Below are positions 15,033 through 23,895 of a DNA stretch of 64,000 nucleotides, one piece after another. The position numbers and the translations under genes are program-made. Source of the DNA: DATJFQ01 sp035492775 (lineage in GTDB: Bacteria; Acidobacteriota; Vicinamibacteria; Vicinamibacterales; 2-12-FULL-66-21); NCBI GenBank assembly GCA_035492775.1, contig DATJIW010000075.1:1-64000 (forward strand), read 5' to 3'. The notes under the pieces are model-generated. The model was not told the origin of the DNA. It made no database searches and saw only the letters and a list, made by a program, of their open reading frames with translations. How positions within the stretch are numbered: the stretch's first letter is position 1; each line of letters opens with the position of its first letter.

Positions 15033-16736
15033 TCACTTCGGGCGGGAGAGCGCGCGCTCCTCGTGATCGTCCAGCATCGCCTTCACGTCGGGTGGAAGCT
15101 GACCGGACAGCTCCCAGCGAATCAGCGACGTCGGGATGAGGCCCGCGGCGTGAAATCGGTCCATCACCTCCCGCATGTTGAACCGGTCCCCGAGCTGACG
15201 CTTCTGCTCCGACAGCAGCGCCTCGAATTGAATCTTGCCGGAGATGTAGCTGGTCCCGTACGCGGGCTGCTCGAGATACAGCTCCTGCTCTTCGCGAACG
15301 GTCCGGGCGTCGAGCCGCAGCCAGTTGCGCGGCGTGGCCGCGGCGGCGGCCTGCGCCGACTGCTCGAGCGTGATCTGATTCGCGTGCATCCGCAGATCAC
15401 CCAGCGCGCGCGCGGCGCGTTCGGCGACGAGAATGTAGACCATCTCCTGCGATCGCGGCCGGTCGTCCAGCATGCCCGCGTTCATCATCAGCTCTTCCCA
15501 GCCGGTCGCGTGGCCTTCCGTCCGCGTATTGAAGATGTTGTAGAGCAGCGGCCCCTGACGAATGGGATTCGGATTCGGCTCGCGGTCGAGACGCGCCAGA
15601 TCGAGCCAGTGATAGTCGTGCGTCAGCATGATCTCCGGATCGCGATAATTGACCTCGTTGAAGAACTCGCGCGGGCCCGGATCGAGACGCCCCATGCGAG
15701 CCATGAGCGCAGGCTTGAAGTACGGCCGCATCGGAAGCAGGCCGTGGGTGTCGAGGAACGTCAGATAGCCGTCGACCGCTGCGGTGAAACGCCGTTCGTA
15801 CTCGGCACCATCGGTGATCGGCTGCAGGACCGGCAGTCTGGCGTCGCGCTCCTCCAGCATCGCGAGCATCGCGTTCGCTCGATCGAGTTCCCGTTGCATC
15901 AGAACGACTTCGTCGCGCCACGTGTAGGGCACGAGCTGGACGTGTTTCAGATACCAGTCATAGTTGTCGATTCCGACGCCCGAGGTTCCGGTTTTCGACG
16001 CCGCCTGCGCTTCGACCCATCGGGCGAAGTCGTCAGTCGCGGCCCTGGCTCGCTCCACATCCTGTTTCAGCGGACCAGGCGTATCAGCTACTCGAGTGGC
16101 GAGGGCCGCCAAATCGGCGCTTTGCTCCCGGAGGCGTCGAGCGCCATATGTCCAGAGGTCCTTACCGCTGCCGGTGAGGTTCGTCCGAGCCTGTTCGAGC
16201 AACGGCGGAATGATTCGGATCGCGCCGTCCAATGCGTTCGCCCTCTCGGCCGAGAGCGGGAACGTGTAGGTCCACAGCTCGATCGCGCCTTCCGGCACCG
16301 GACCTTCGCGCAGCGGCTGGTCGGATCGAGACGGATAGAACGTGACGTAGAATGCCGGGTCATTGGCCCACGGCTTCCGGACGCGCTGATCGAAATCGAG
16401 CCCGTTCATTTCGGCGCGCAGCAGATGCCAATCGATCTGCTCCGGCACGATCCAGCCGTGCGGGTCGAGCGCCGCCAGGCGGCGCTGGAACTCCGGCAGT
16501 TTCGTGTATTGGTCGTTCATCGCCGCGAGCGTGTATTGCGGCACCCCGTTCACGAGCGGCGGCTTCTGAAACGTCCTCCACTCCGAGAACAAGGCCAGCA
16601 GCTGACCGTGCTCGTCAGCTCGGGCGGCCGCCGCTCGCATCTGTGTGCCAAACCTGCCAGCGACGCCGGCGCTGAGGACGATGCCGGCGGTGATGACGAT
16701 GCGGGCCATGACGGCGAACCCGCGCGAAGCGTTCAT
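15033..16736 (-). CDS. Secreted DUF885-family protein (putative metallopeptidase-like)
   Basis: A 567-residue protein with an N-terminal signal sequence (ARIVITAGIVLSAGVAGR) and DUF885 features throughout. These include EGHATGWEELMMNAGM around residue 390 and the C-terminal EQPAYGTSYISGKIQFEALL block. DUF885 proteins are large exported proteins related by fold to zinc peptidases; the substrate is unknown. It is the first gene of the minus-strand trio and lies back to back with the divergent metallohydrolase region, so promoters for both are expected in the roughly 100 bases near 16737-16833. Confidence 0.85.
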   Translation of the reverse strand: MNASRGFAVMARIVITAGIVLSAGVAGRFGTQMRAAAARADEHGQLLALFSEWRTFQKPPLVNGVPQYTLAAMNDQYTKLPEFQRRLAALDPHGWIVPEQIDWHLLRAEMNGLDFDQRVRKPWANDPAFYVTFYPSRSDQPLREGPVPEGAIELWTYTFPLSAERANALDGAIRIIPPLLEQARTNLTGSGKDLWTYGARRLREQSADLAALATRVADTPGPLKQDVERARAATDDFARWVEAQAASKTGTSGVGIDNYDWYLKHVQLVPYTWRDEVVLMQRELDRANAMLAMLEERDARLPVLQPITDGAEYERRFTAAVDGYLTFLDTHGLLPMRPYFKPALMARMGRLDPGPREFFNEVNYRDPEIMLTHDYHWLDLARLDREPNPNPIRQGPLLYNIFNTRTEGHATGWEELMMNAGMLDDRPRSQEMVYILVAERAARALGDLRMHANQITLEQSAQAAAAATPRNWLRLDARTVREEQELYLEQPAYGTSYISGKIQFEALLSEQKRQLGDRFNMREVMDRFHAAGLIPTSLIRWELSGQLPPDVKAMLDDHEERALSRPK

Positions 16737-16833
16737 GCGTCCCTCATGCGCTGGACATTCTAGCCGCGGATCCTCGCGACTGCTACCGCGTCCGTGTTAT
16801 GCGTGATCCACCAAAGGCTGTAGACTTCCGCCG

Positions 16834-16915
16834 ATGCCACCATCCGCCGGAGCGCGAGTTGGTCACTATGAGGTTACCGGCGTCCGGCGGAATGGGTGAG
16901 GTCTATCGCGCCGCG
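16834..16915 (+). pseudogene. Remnant of a Ser/Thr kinase 5' end, frameshifted into the next gene
   Basis: From ATG 16834 the sequence reads MPPSAGARVGHYEVTGV, the standard opening of an acidobacterial Hanks kinase, then hits TGA at 16897. In the adjacent frame the expected next motif GGMGEVYRA appears at once (16886-16915). A normal gene would have something like IGAG between GV and GGMGEVYRA, so about 8 bases seem to have been lost, and everything after the ATP-binding loop is gone. The second frame continues directly into the metallohydrolase. I read this as the stump of a deleted kinase gene, now overlapping or supplying the N-terminus of the downstream protein. Confidence 0.75.
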
Positions 16916-19453
16916 CTCGTCACCGCCATCGTCGCGGTGTCGGCATCGCTGGCTGCCCTCCCTGGCCCGACGCGTCAGCCGGTGCTCGGTCAGATCGCCC
17001 TCCCGCACAGCTACTACTACCGCGAGCTGTACCTGCCACAGCTCACGAGCGGGCCGTCCGGCGTCTCGTGGACTCCCGACGGCAAGGACCTCGTATATGC
17101 GATGGCGGGCAGCTTGTGGCGCCAGAAACTCGAGAGCGGCATTGCCCAGCAGCTGACCGATGATCCTGGAGCCGATTACCAGCCCGACTGCTCTCCAGAT
17201 GGCAAGTCCGTGGTGTTCGTGCGCTACGACGGCCGTTCGATGGAGCTGATGCTGCTCGATCTGCCGTCCGGGAAGGTGTCCGCGCTCACATCGAATGGCG
17301 CGGTGAACGTCGAGCCGCGATGGTCACCCGACGGTCGACAACTCGCGTATGTCTCCACGGAGGGTACGGGCCACTTTCTCCTTCATGTCGCCGACGTGCG
17401 CGACGCCCGCATCGTCTCGGCGCGGGCGCTCACACCCGACCGCCGCAGCGCCGTTGGTCGTTACTACTACAGCGCGTTCGATCACTCGATCAACCCGGCG
17501 TGGACGAAAGACGGGAAGGAATTGATCTTCCTGTCGAACCGCGAGATCGCGCACGGAACGGGCGACATCGTCCGCATGGCGATCGACGGGTCGGGCGGGC
17601 CTCGTCTCGTCCAGCACGAGGAAACGTCATGGCATGCGCGGCCTGATGCCTCGCCCGACGGCAGCCGGATTGTCTACAGCAGCTATCTTGGCCGGCAGTG
17701 GCAGCAGCTCTGGCTGCTTCCGGTGTCCGGCGGATATCCGTTCCCGCTGACGTACGGCGATTACGACAATACCAGTCCACGCTGGTCGCCGGATGGACGG
17801 ACCATTGCGTTCATTTCCAATCGATCCGGCAACACCGCGCTCTGGCTGGTGAACGCATTTTCAGGCGAGCAGCGGCCAGTGCAGGTGCGGGAGCGCCGCT
17901 ACCGTCGGCCGCATCGCGACTTCACGCTCCGAGTGATCGACGATGCCGGGCATCGCCTCGCGGCGCGCGTGTCGATCACGGACGCCCAGTCCCGGTTCTA
18001 TGCGCCGGAAGACGCGTGGATCCATGCCGACGATTTGATCGTGCCGGAGCGCCAGGCCGTCGAGACGCGGTACTTCCACATGACCGGCGAGAGCCGGATC
18101 GCGCTGCCTCTCGATGACTTCGCAATTACGGTCAGCCACGGTCCCGCGTACGAAGTGGCGCACGTGGAGGAGCACGCCGGCGCGAGCGATTGGTCCGGCA
18201 CGAGGACCGTGACCTTGAAGCGGTTGCCGATGCCGCCCGGCGCGGGGACGTGGTGGAGCGGCGACCTGCACGTCCACATGAACTACGGCGGTCTCTACCG
18301 CAACACTTCGGCGCATCTGGCGGAGCAGGCGCGAGCCGAGGACCTGAATCTCGTCTACAACCTCATCGTCAATAAGGAGCAGCGGTTTCCGGATATCGCG
18401 AGTTTCCGGACGGACCGTGATCCATCGTCCACCGACACCCTTCTCATCCTGCACGGCCAGGAATTTCACACCAGCTATTGGGGGCATCTTGCGCTGTTGA
18501 ACCTGACCGGGCATCTGCTTCTGCCGGGCTACGCGGGCTACCCGCTGACCGCGGCGGCCAGTCCGTACCCGCACAATGCGGCGGTCGCAGAGATGGCTCA
18601 TGAGCAGCATGGCCTCGTCGGCTACGCACACCCGTTCGACGAGGATATCGATCCGGCGAAGGACGCGCCGCTCACCAACGAACTGCCGGTCGATGCCGCG
18701 CTGGGGAAGATCGACTACTACGAGGCGGTCGGGTTCTCCGATCACAAGGCGACCAACGCCGTTTGGTACCGGCTGCTCGAGTGCGGGCTGCGGCTTCCTG
18801 CCGGCGCAGGGACCGATGCCATGGCGAATTACGCGAGCCTGCGCGGTCCGGTCGGATTGAATCGCGTCTACGTGCCCGCCGCTGGCCCTCTCACGCGTGA
18901 AGCGTTCCTGGCCGCAACCAAGAATGGCCGCGGCACCGCGACCAACGGCGCGTGGCTGGCCTTGAAAGTGGGAGATTCAGGTCCGGGAGATACCGTTCGC
19001 CTCGCGCGGGGCGCGCACGCGCTCGCCTACCGCGCGATGCTCAGCGCGAACTTTCCCGTCGATCATCTGGAGATCGTCTGGAACGGCAAAGTGGCCGCGA
19101 CGCTCGAACCGGACAAAGAGCGGCGCTCCGCGGACGCCCGCGGCACGCTGCACGTCGATCGCAGCGGCTGGCTGCTGTTGCGCGCGTGGAACGAGGGGCC
19201 GCAAGCGGAAGTGCTCGACATCTACCCGTGGGCGACGACCAGTCCGATCTACGTGGACGTCGGCAACGAGCCCCGGCGCTCGCGCGAAAGCGCCGCGTAC
19301 TTCCTGCAGTGGCTCGACCGCATCCAGTCCGCGACGGAACAGAGCGCCGATTACCGGACACCGGCCGAGCGTGAGGCTGTTCTGCAGGACGTCAGGCGAG
19401 CGCGCGCGTTCTACGAACAGGTCCTGTCCTCGGCGTCCGCCGGACACGAGTAG
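16868..19453 (+). CDS. TolB-type propeller + CehA/McbA-type PHP metallohydrolase, exported
   Basis: About 861 residues if started at ATG 16868; ATG 16892 and the more upstream in-frame codon at 16799 are alternatives. After a hydrophobic signal-like stretch (ALVTAIVAVSASLAALPG), residues about 60-360 are WD40-like/TolB propeller blades (FSPDGK-like: WTPDGKDLVYAM, CSPDGKSVVFVRYDG, WSPDGRQLAYVS, WSPDGRTIAFISNRSG). The C-terminal half is a PHP-like hydrolase: GDLHVHMNYGG supplies metal-binding His, with later GQEFH, GYAHPFDED and GAGTDAMANY. Its N-terminus appears to be derived from a broken kinase gene. The substrate is unknown. Confidence 0.8.
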   Translation: MRLPASGGMGEVYRAALVTAIVAVSASLAALPGPTRQPVLGQIALPHSYYYRELYLPQLTSGPSGVSWTPDGKDLVYAMAGSLWRQKLESGIAQQLTDDPGADYQPDCSPDGKSVVFVRYDGRSMELMLLDLPSGKVSALTSNGAVNVEPRWSPDGRQLAYVSTEGTGHFLLHVADVRDARIVSARALTPDRRSAVGRYYYSAFDHSINPAWTKDGKELIFLSNREIAHGTGDIVRMAIDGSGGPRLVQHEETSWHARPDASPDGSRIVYSSYLGRQWQQLWLLPVSGGYPFPLTYGDYDNTSPRWSPDGRTIAFISNRSGNTALWLVNAFSGEQRPVQVRERRYRRPHRDFTLRVIDDAGHRLAARVSITDAQSRFYAPEDAWIHADDLIVPERQAVETRYFHMTGESRIALPLDDFAITVSHGPAYEVAHVEEHAGASDWSGTRTVTLKRLPMPPGAGTWWSGDLHVHMNYGGLYRNTSAHLAEQARAEDLNLVYNLIVNKEQRFPDIASFRTDRDPSSTDTLLILHGQEFHTSYWGHLALLNLTGHLLLPGYAGYPLTAAASPYPHNAAVAEMAHEQHGLVGYAHPFDEDIDPAKDAPLTNELPVDAALGKIDYYEAVGFSDHKATNAVWYRLLECGLRLPAGAGTDAMANYASLRGPVGLNRVYVPAAGPLTREAFLAATKNGRGTATNGAWLALKVGDSGPGDTVRLARGAHALAYRAMLSANFPVDHLEIVWNGKVAATLEPDKERRSADARGTLHVDRSGWLLLRAWNEGPQAEVLDIYPWATTSPIYVDVGNEPRRSRESAAYFLQWLDRIQSATEQSADYRTPAEREAVLQDVRRARAFYEQVLSSASAGHE

Positions 19454-19486
19454 CGGGGCGCGCTGCCGCGGCCGTGGGCCGCCCGC

Positions 19487-19516
19487 TTGACGCAAGCATA
19501 TCTGCCTGCATAATAT
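19487..19516 (+). promoter_or_regulatory. Promoter of PadR-ADOP pair, predicted leaderless
   Basis: TTGACG (19487-19492), an 18-base spacer and TAATAT (19511-19516). The padR ATG begins at 19523, the expected transcription start, so the mRNA would have no 5' leader; no Shine-Dalgarno is present. The octamer ATATCTGC occurs twice (19498-19505 and 19513-19520), overlapping the promoter, and may be an operator for the PadR protein itself. Confidence 0.6.
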
Positions 19517-19522
19517 CTGCTC

Positions 19523-19876
19523 ATGACAGCCATCAACAGCCGAGCGCTCGACCGCGAGCTGAAACGCGGATCGGCCGAACTGCTGATCCTCTCGCTGCTC
19601 GACGCGCGCCCGAGGCATGGCTACGACCTGTGCAAGCTGATCGAGACGCGCTCCGGCGGGCAGCTCAAATTCCATATCGATTCGCTCTATCCGCTGTTGT
19701 ACCGGCTGGAGGAACGCGGCTGGATCAAGGGTGCCTGGGTGGAGAAGCCTGACGAACGCCGTCGCCGCGTCTACAGACTCACGCCTGAAGGGCGCCGCGT
19801 GCTGGCCGATCAGCGCCGGACGTGGGAAGCGTTCGTCGAGGCCGTCAGGCGTGTGACCGGAGGCGAACATGCCTGA
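19523..19876 (+). CDS. PadR-family transcriptional regulator
   Basis: A 117-residue winged-helix regulator: LLILSLLDARPRHGYDLCKLIE then FHIDSLYPLLYRLEERGWIKG and the wing RRRRVYRLTPEGRRVL are characteristic. PadR genes directly upstream of ADOP permeases are a recurring arrangement in Acidobacteriota; here the two overlap by 8 bases. It likely autoregulates and controls the permease (inference), probably as a repressor binding near the repeated octamers in its own promoter. Confidence 0.92.
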   Translation: MTAINSRALDRELKRGSAELLILSLLDARPRHGYDLCKLIETRSGGQLKFHIDSLYPLLYRLEERGWIKGAWVEKPDERRRRVYRLTPEGRRVLADQRRTWEAFVEAVRRVTGGEHA

Positions 19877-22550
19877 GTGGACCGAGCACGTCCGCTCGCG
19901 CCTGTCGACGCTTCGGCTGTCGCCGACGCGCGAGCGCGAGATTGTCGAGGAGCTGTCACAGCATCTCGAGGACCGCTGGCGGGAGCTGCGCGCGGGCGGC
20001 GCGTGCGAGGAGGAGGCGACGCGACTGGCGCTGGCCGCATTTCGGGACGACAGCACGCTGGCGCGGTACCTGGCACCGTTGAAGCAGGCGAACGAAGCCG
20101 CGCCGATCACGGCGGGCGCGTCCAGCGGCTGGAGGCTCGCCGACGTCTGGCAGGACCTGCGGTATGCGGTGCGTGTATTCAGGAAGCAGCGCGCGTTCAC
20201 CGCCGCGTGCGCCATGACGCTGGCACTCGGCATCGGTGCGACGTCGGCGCTGTTCAGCATCGTCGATGCGGTGCTCCTTCGGCCGCTGCCGTTCCGCGAG
20301 CCGGATCGACTCGTACGCCTCGTCTCGGTGCTCCACGACGGGAGGGCGGGTGGCATCTCCTATCCGGACTTTCTCGACTGGCGCTCGCGCAGCCGCGCGG
20401 TCGAGAGCATGGCTGTCTATACGCCGCAGAGCTTCGCCCTGCGCGGTCCCGAGGCGATGAGCCAGGTACGCGGTGCGGTCGTGAGCACGGACGTCTTTAC
20501 CGTCCTGGGCGCGAGAGCGAGCGTCGGCCGTACGTTCCTGGCGGCGGATGGCGCGGACGGGGCGGCGATGACCGTCGTCCTGAGCGATTCGCTGTGGCGC
20601 GATCGCTTCGGCGCGGATCCGAGCCTCGTCGGACGCACGATTGAACTCGATCACCGCGCGGCGCTCGTCATTGGCGTCATGCCGGCGGGCTTCGAATTCC
20701 CGATCGCGCCCGAGCGTTCTGAGTTCTGGACGCCGGTGGCGGTGGCTGATGCGTCGATGGCGTCCCAGCGCGGCGTGCACTTCCTGGAAGGGATCGCGCG
20801 GCTCGCGCCCGGGACTTCAATCGAGCAGTCCCAGGCGGAGCTCGGAACGATCGTCGACTCGCTCAATCGGCGGGATCCATCGAGCGAGCCGCGCAGCATT
20901 CGGGTGCGACCGGAACTGGCGGAGCTCGTCGCGGACGTCCGATCCGAGTGGCTCCTGCTGTTCGCAGCGGCCGGGTGCCTGCTCCTGCTCGCCTGCGCGA
21001 ACGTTGTCAACATGCTGCTCGCCCGTGCGGCATCGCGCCGGAAAGAGCTGGCGGTCCGATTCGCGCTCGGCGCCAGGCGCGGACGGATCGTCGGTCAGCT
21101 CCTGACCGAGCATGCCGTGCTGGGCGCGATCGGCGCGCTGCTCGGTCTCGTGTTCGCTTACTGGTGCATCGTGCTCCTGAAGGAGCTCGCACCACCCGAT
21201 GTCCCGCGGCTCGCACAGGCAGGCCTGCAGCCCGGCGTCGTGGTATTCGCCATAGCCCTGTCGGTCGCAGCGGTCTTGATGTTCGGCCTTCTGCCGGCAC
21301 TGCACGCTTCCGGGGAGGACCCATCGCGCATCTGGAACCTCGCGAGCCGCGGGCGTGACGATGAGGCCGGGGGGCGGATCCGGCGGGTGCTCGCGGTCGC
21401 GCAGATCGCGATTGCCACGGTACTGCTCACCGGCGGGGCGTTGCTCGCTCGTACGGTCGTCGGCCTCCAGCGGGTCGACCCCGGTTTTTCCACAACGCAT
21501 CTGATCACATTTCGCGTCGATCTGCCCGACGCGTATTCGCCTGCCCGCGAGCGGGCGTTCTACGACCAGGTGTTGAACCGCCTTCGCGCGATGCCCGGTG
21601 TGCGTGCCGCGAGCGCGGGCTACTCGGTTCCGCTCGGCGGCACCGGTTTCGAGACAGGGACTGAAGTCGAGGGCCGAACCGCGCCCGGGACCCACGACCG
21701 CGCCAGGTTCAACAGCGTCCAGCCGGGTTTTTTCCAGTCACTTGGTATCCGGCTCGTTGCCGGCCGCGACTTCACGGCGCACGACGACCTCGACTCGAAC
21801 GCCGTGGCGATCGTGAACGAGGCATTCGCGCACCGCTATTTTCCTGACGGGCTCGTCCTCGGCCGCCACGTTCGACCCGGCATTGGGAACGGTTATCCGT
21901 CAGAGCCGCTCCGGGAAATCGTGGGCGTCGTGCAGGACGTGCGATCGAGCGACTTACGAAGTCCGGCAACCGCGGAGGTCTCGGTACCGGCCGCGCAGTG
22001 TCCGTCGATTGGCAACAGCACCATCGTCGTCCAGTCCGCGTTCGATGTTCAGGGTTTTGCCCGGGAGGCCCGGCGCGTCGTGGCGGGCGTGGACCCGGCA
22101 GTTCCCGTGTCGCGCGTAAAGACGATTGAGCAGTACCTCTCGTCCCGGATGGTCGAGCCCAGGTTCAGCTCGTTCCTTTTGGGACTCTTCGCGGTGCTCT
22201 CGAGCGTGCTGGCCGCCGTTGGACTCTACGGATTGATCTCTTATGCGGTCGCGGAGCGGACCCGGGAGATCGGGATCCGCCTCGCACTGGGCTCGGGGCG
22301 GCGGGGGGTGCTCAGCCTCGTGCTGCGCCAGGGTGCCGGCATTGCGGTCGCGGGAATCTCGCTCGGAGTGATTGCGGCGCTGGGGCTCACGTCGTGGATG
22401 GCGTCGCTGCTTTACGGTGTGGGGCCTCGCGACCCGATCACGCTGGCCGGCGTTGCCGGTCTGCTGTTCGCCGTCGCCGTCGCGGCGTGCGCGATTCCCG
22501 GCATCCGGGCGATGCGCGTCGACCCGATCACGGCGATTCGATACGAGTGA
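19869..22550 (+). CDS. ADOP-type double-length MacB/FtsX permease with prefix domain
   Basis: An 893-residue protein. Residues 1-75 form a soluble helical prefix (IVEELSQHLEDRWRELRAGG) common on PadR-linked permeases. Then come a membrane helix with LALGIGATSALFSIVDAVLL, a MacB-type periplasmic domain, a first FtsX core (ANVVNMLLARAASRRKELAV), a second periplasmic domain, and a second FtsX core (VGLYGLISYAVAERTREIGI). Two permease halves in one chain without a neighbouring ATPase match ADOP (acidobacterial duplicated orphan permease). Transport or mechanotransmission substrate unknown. Confidence 0.9.
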   Translation: MPEWTEHVRSRLSTLRLSPTREREIVEELSQHLEDRWRELRAGGACEEEATRLALAAFRDDSTLARYLAPLKQANEAAPITAGASSGWRLADVWQDLRYAVRVFRKQRAFTAACAMTLALGIGATSALFSIVDAVLLRPLPFREPDRLVRLVSVLHDGRAGGISYPDFLDWRSRSRAVESMAVYTPQSFALRGPEAMSQVRGAVVSTDVFTVLGARASVGRTFLAADGADGAAMTVVLSDSLWRDRFGADPSLVGRTIELDHRAALVIGVMPAGFEFPIAPERSEFWTPVAVADASMASQRGVHFLEGIARLAPGTSIEQSQAELGTIVDSLNRRDPSSEPRSIRVRPELAELVADVRSEWLLLFAAAGCLLLLACANVVNMLLARAASRRKELAVRFALGARRGRIVGQLLTEHAVLGAIGALLGLVFAYWCIVLLKELAPPDVPRLAQAGLQPGVVVFAIALSVAAVLMFGLLPALHASGEDPSRIWNLASRGRDDEAGGRIRRVLAVAQIAIATVLLTGGALLARTVVGLQRVDPGFSTTHLITFRVDLPDAYSPARERAFYDQVLNRLRAMPGVRAASAGYSVPLGGTGFETGTEVEGRTAPGTHDRARFNSVQPGFFQSLGIRLVAGRDFTAHDDLDSNAVAIVNEAFAHRYFPDGLVLGRHVRPGIGNGYPSEPLREIVGVVQDVRSSDLRSPATAEVSVPAAQCPSIGNSTIVVQSAFDVQGFAREARRVVAGVDPAVPVSRVKTIEQYLSSRMVEPRFSSFLLGLFAVLSSVLAAVGLYGLISYAVAERTREIGIRLALGSGRRGVLSLVLRQGAGIAVAGISLGVIAALGLTSWMASLLYGVGPRDPITLAGVAGLLFAVAVAACAIPGIRAMRVDPITAIRYE

Positions 22551-22622
22551 TTTGTAACCAGAGCTGCCTCACGCCGCAAGGGACGTAAGGCGCGGAGTGT
22601 CGGGACACCGCCCCGACAAGTC

Positions 22623-22817
22623 TCATTCGCCTTCGTCGGTGGAGGACTCGGCCGCGATCGCTATCCAGATGTCTCCGGCATCGTCGGTCCGGACGACGAA
22701 CGTCTTGCCCTTCAGCGCGCCGCTAAGGTGCATTATGAACGTCAGCCCGTCCACGTCCTCCCTGATTTCTGGTACCGAACCCGGCTGCGTATCCAATACA
22801 TCACGGTGTCGAGACAC
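22623..22817 (-). CDS. Small acidic hypothetical protein
   Basis: A 64-residue protein starting at GTG 22817, with GAGAGGG seven bases upstream and directly after the stop of the preceding minus-strand gene. The sequence has a beta-like core (LTFIMHLSGALKGKTFVVRT) and an acidic end (SSTDEGE). No family recognised. The tight spacing behind the next entry is the main reason to accept it. Confidence 0.45.
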   Translation of the reverse strand: MSRHRDVLDTQPGSVPEIREDVDGLTFIMHLSGALKGKTFVVRTDDAGDIWIAIAAESSTDEGE

Positions 22818-22829
22818 GGTTTTTCCCTC

Positions 22830-23126
22830 TCAGAAACCTGCGTGCGGAAATTCCGGGCGCTGCCGGACGAGCGTCCATCCATCGTCCTGAAAGCGCCGCG
22901 CGATTTCGGCATGGCGCCACACCGCGTGCGCCGCCCGATCGAATCGCTGCACGACCCCGGACGACACGTCCCAGTGTGGCACGACGCAGACATCGTGTGA
23001 GCTGATTGCGTTCACGCGGATCTCGCAGGTCAATGCCCTGGTCCCTTTGATGAACAGCCACGGAAGCACGCGCGTGGGTTCGAGCGAATCCGTCAGGGCG
23101 TCGGTCCCTGGTCTTGTCGTTGAGGC
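22830..23126 (-). CDS. Hypothetical protein
   Basis: A 98-residue protein from ATG 23126; GTG 23165 in the same frame is an alternative giving 111 residues. Its core, PTRVLPWLFIKGTRALTCEI followed by ISSHDVCVVPHWDVSSGVVQ and AHAVWRHAEIARRFQDDGW, reads like a folded soluble protein rather than a GC-frame artefact. No clear Shine-Dalgarno for either start. It forms a small two-gene unit with the 64-residue protein and is divergent from the VOC gene. Confidence 0.5.
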   Translation of the reverse strand, partial: ASTTRPGTDALTDSLEPTRVLPWLFIKGTRALTCEIRVNAISSHDVCVVPHWDVSSGVVQRFDRAAHAVWRHAEIARRFQDDGWTLVRQRPEFPHAGF

Positions 23127-23300
23127 CATGCCGGACGTGGAGGCAATCGCGGTGCCAGGACTCACGGACGAACGGGTTCAATTTCTTAGCGTTTTGCGCC
23201 CCTTCGATGCGACGATTCCGTTGGCAGCTGGCTGGAGCCCGACAAATAGTCCGGTGCGGGTGGAGCATGTCGCGATATTTCTCAAGACACGAGAGGTCCA

Positions 23301-23684
23301 ATGCTGACCCACTTTCCACAAGCCGTTCCCGAGATTCCGGTGAGCAACGTCGACAAAGCCGCGGAGTATTACGTGAACGTGCTCGGATTCAGTTTTGACT
23401 GGGGAAATGATGACGGCGGGATTGGGGGCATCTCCCAGGGGCATTGCCGAATGTTCCTGACGAACGCGCCGTTCCGCGCCGTCCACGGGTCGAAAGCGCC
23501 GGTGATCGTCTGGCTGAATCTCAACAGCAAAGAGGAAGTGAATGAACTGTTCGAGCGCTGGAAAGATACCGGGGCGACGATTGTGGAGGGAGTGGAAGAC
23601 AAACCGTGGAACCTGCGTGAGTTCAGGGTCGCGGACCCGGACGGCAATCAGCTGCGTGTGTTTTACGACTTCAACCGGGAATGA
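23301..23684 (+). CDS. VOC/glyoxalase-family protein
   Basis: A 127-residue vicinal-oxygen-chelate fold protein. The first beta-alpha-beta module is VPEIPVSNVDKAAEYYVNVLGFSFDW and the ending FRVADPDGNQLRVFYDF is typical of glyoxalase and bleomycin-resistance relatives, including the C-terminal metal-ligand position region. AGAGG precedes the ATG by 4 bases. Monocistronic; substrate not inferable. Confidence 0.88.
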   Translation: MLTHFPQAVPEIPVSNVDKAAEYYVNVLGFSFDWGNDDGGIGGISQGHCRMFLTNAPFRAVHGSKAPVIVWLNLNSKEEVNELFERWKDTGATIVEGVEDKPWNLREFRVADPDGNQLRVFYDFNRE

Positions 23685-23690
23685 GCAAGC

Positions 23691-23879
23691 TCATTGGCGG
23701 GCGAAGCGAAACAGTGCCCAGCCCACACCCCCGGACACGATGAGAAGCGCCCACCCGATGGCGAGGAAGGAGAAGAATGCGACCAGGGGTACGAGCGCGA
23801 GGTACGAAAACCAATCGAATCGAGCATTCGTCGAGGCGATCCACATTCCGAACCCGGGCGATAACAGCGCCAATGCCAT
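23691..23879 (-). CDS. Small two-helix membrane protein
   Basis: A 62-residue, very hydrophobic protein with two predicted membrane segments (MALALLSPGFGMWIAS and the longer LALVPLVAFFSFLAIGWALL region). ATG 23879 has an in-frame TTG immediately upstream. It starts 16 bases after the end of the hydrolase gene on the same strand, so may be co-transcribed. Function unknown. Confidence 0.5.
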   Translation of the reverse strand: MALALLSPGFGMWIASTNARFDWFSYLALVPLVAFFSFLAIGWALLIVSGGVGWALFRFARQ

Positions 23880-23895
23880 CAATGAAGTCCACGCG

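Noticed and set aside
14844..16763. A 639-residue open frame antisense to the DUF885 and MutS-like genes
   Set aside because: Overlaps two convincingly recognised minus-strand genes completely and shows no recognisable protein.
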